Assembly (NCBI GenBank): GCA_027943335.1
Contig: BSBK01007849.1
Location: 1-64,000, forward strand
Reading direction: 5' to 3'
Length of the DNA stretch: 64,000 nt
DNA from: Chamaecyparis obtusa
Taxonomy: Eukaryota; Streptophyta; Pinopsida; Cupressales; Cupressaceae
Shown: positions 62,186 to 64,000 of the stretch, one piece after another
How positions within the stretch are numbered: the stretch's first letter is position 1
Layout of the letters: each line of letters starts with the position of its first letter
Made by a program: the position numbers and the translations under genes
The notes under the pieces: generated by a model
Database searches by the model: none
Seen by the model: only the letters and a program-made list of their open reading frames with translations
Told to the model about the DNA's origin: nothing

Positions 62186-63667
62186 ATGATCAAGATGTAT
62201 AAGAAGGAGGTACCGAAGTTAAATAAGGAGAACTTCCCTGCATGGAAAAGCTTGATGAAGCTGCATCTGGCCGGTATTGGTGATTCTACAAAGTACTATA
62301 TTGATCATGACTATGTCACACCTGTTGCACCCTTGACTACCGAAGAAATGAGAACTAAGCAAGAACATAATTAGGCAATGTTGGAGATTGCATCTGCCCT
62401 AAGTTATCTTGAATTTGAGGACATTAAGGATTGCACAACTGCTAAGGATATGTGGGACACTCTTGCAAAGATCTATGGTGGTCATCTATATGTACTGAAA
62501 GCTAAAGCCAAGAGTCTCAGAGGTAAGTTTGATGAAATGAGAATGAATGAAGATGAAAACATTGCACAATATTGTAGTAGAATAAAAGAAGTTGTAAATG
62601 CTATTAGAGGAGAAAATGGAACTATTGATGATGAAACCATAATTGGAAAAGTGCTAAGAACTCTACGTCCTATATATGCTATTAAGATCTTAGCTATTCA
62701 AGAGTCTAGATGTAATTCTGCAAATGTGCTTACTTTGGAAGGTCTAATTGGCAAGATGACTGCTTTTGAATTGTCTAACTATGATAACTTCACTGTTGGT
62801 AGTATTGGAAATGTTGAATATGCTTTTAACTCACAGTTAGTCATGAATAAGCCTAAGAAAGAAAAGGAAAGATGTAAAAGTGAAAGTGAAAGTGAAAGTG
62901 AAGATGACAGTGACACTTCTAATGAAGATCTTGAAGATCTAGAAGCTCTTATGGCTAGAAGATTGAGAAGAGGAAAAGGAAAATACAAAGGTAAACTTCC
63001 TATTATATGTTTTGCATGTAATAAAGTCGGTCATATAGCTGCTAGATGTCTTGATAGGAAGGATAGAGATGAAGAAAGAAACAACAAACACAAAGATAAA
63101 AGGGATGCCAAAGGCTACCGAAGGTACAAAGATTACAAAGGAAAATGTAAGAAATCCTATTACATTGCTGAAGAAGAGACTGACAGTGATAGTGATGATT
63201 TTGAAATTGAGGTAGTCTATGTTGCAATCAAAGATGAATTTGACAAGGATGAGAAAACTGCATTGATTTCCTATGTGAACGAGAATGACAAATGGATTAT
63301 TGACAGTGGTTGTTCACATCACACGACTAGTGATAAGAGTAAGTTTGAGACCTTACATCATTATAAGGGTAAAAGTGTAACTTTTGGTAATGATTCACTA
63401 TGTCCTGTTAGAGGAAAAGGATTGATTAAACTAACTAATAAAATCTCTTGTGAAAATGCTTATTGGGTTGAAGGATTAAATTATAATTTTCTAAGTGCTG
63501 TTCAACTCAACAAAACTAGTTACCGAGTAGAATTTCATCACAAGAAAGCTAAAATATTTGATGCCACTGGTAAACTGATTGGAAGTGGTGAGCAGACTAG
63601 AGGTAATTTGTTCTATCTTGACCTATATGAAGAAATATGTATGATTGCACAACTTGATGACATTTGA
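62186..63667 (+). pseudogene. Copia C gag and protease (one in-frame stop)
   Basis: The frame starts MIKMYKKEVPKLNKENFPAW and is interrupted once by TAG at 62,372-62,374, where Copia A has CAG (Gln). It is then open for 429 codons from 62,378. Features are a UBN2-type gag, a charged SESESESEDDSD patch, a zinc knuckle CFACNKVGHIAARC, a protease site WIIDSGCSHHTTSD and a GAG-pre-integrase start YWVEGLNYNFLSAVQLN. It ends at TGA (63,665-63,667) just before LWHKRLCHVNF. It would supply capsid and protease functions if the stops were absent. Confidence 0.9.
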
Positions 63668-64000
63668 TTATGGCATAAGAGGCTATGTCATGTTAACTTT
63701 GATAATCTAGTAGAGATAAGTAAGAAGAAGTAAGAGGTCTATCTAGATTGAAGAAACCTAAGAATGTGATGTGCAAAGAATGCCAGCTAGGAAAAATGAC
63801 TAAGTCAAGTTTCAAGAGAAAATCTTTTACTTCTGAACACATTTTAGATTTGGTTCATACTAACCTTTGTGGTCCTATGGGTATACAAAGTTATTGTGGT
63901 GCTAGATATTTTATCTTGTTTGTTGATGATCATAATAGGATGATGCATGTAATGTTTCTAAAAGAAAAATCTAATGCTTTTCAATTCTTTAAGTGTTATT
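63668..64000 (+). pseudogene. Copia C integrase, N-terminal part (partial)
   Basis: Reads LWHKRLCHVNFDNLVEISKKK, then loses frame near 63,730, and resumes with CKECQLGKMTKSSFKRK, LDLVHTNLCGPMG and LFVDDHNRMMHVMFL. The first catalytic Asp (HTD in relatives, and HTD in Copia A) is Asn here. Cut by the window end. Confidence 0.88.

Larger units (their letters stand above)
60616..64000 (+). mobile_element. Copia C (same family as Copia A), cut by window end
   Basis: A plus-strand LTR retrotransposon with 5' LTR, primer site, gag-protease and the start of integrase. It lies in Copia B, opposite in orientation to Copia A. Its 3' part and second LTR are outside the window. Confidence 0.93.

Overview
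The window looks like intergenic DNA from a large-genome seed plant, possibly a gymnosperm. This is inferred from the AT-rich, gene-poor sequence, the plant-type LINE, Copia, Gypsy and CACTA elements, a plant-like RPN8 exon and TTTAGGG-like remnants. I see no intact conventional host gene. The only apparently intact short gene is a two-exon GRF zinc-finger ORF inside a DNA transposon.

Left part (1-21.7 kb): a microsatellite, degenerate telomere-like DNA with a roughly 670-bp duplication, and a decayed minus-strand LINE (about 3.28-11.26 kb). A 2,221-bp solo LTR splits the LINE cleanly, with TSD CATAT. Then come AT-rich DNA, a 7-copy array of a ~359-bp repeat (13.1-15.8 kb), an LTR-like segment (17.16-18.29 kb) and mostly featureless DNA.

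Centre and right (21.7-60.6 kb): one old minus-strand Copia element (Copia B) has been opened repeatedly. Its reverse transcriptase/RNase H reading can be followed through 60,615-59,766, then 37,115-37,078, then 22,455-21,739. The gaps hold (i) a 14.6-kb CACTA transposon (22,456-37,077; 3-bp TSD AGA) and (ii) a 22.65-kb minus-strand Copia A (37,116-59,765; TSD TCAAA/GCAAA). Copia A in turn holds (iii) a 10.49-kb Gypsy element (39,068-49,553; TSD GCTCC; 940-bp LTRs about 99% alike by eye) that has lost its reverse transcriptase, and (iv) a 4,395-bp probable solo LTR (49,744-54,138; TSD ATATG). A plus-strand Copia C of the same family as Copia A begins at 60,616, also in Copia B, and runs off the window end.

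The CACTA element is the most interesting object. It carries broken TNP2/DUF4216 transposase remnants, the GRF zinc-finger ORF with a canonical 92-bp intron, two adjacent hairpins, a 650-bp compound microsatellite and mirrored arrays of ~242-bp modules. Between those arrays lies about 5.4 kb of apparently captured DNA that includes exon 1 and the 5' leader of the proteasome lid gene RPN8 with a premature stop. No genes here work together as a host pathway; the logic is nested insertion, decay and probable gene-fragment capture.
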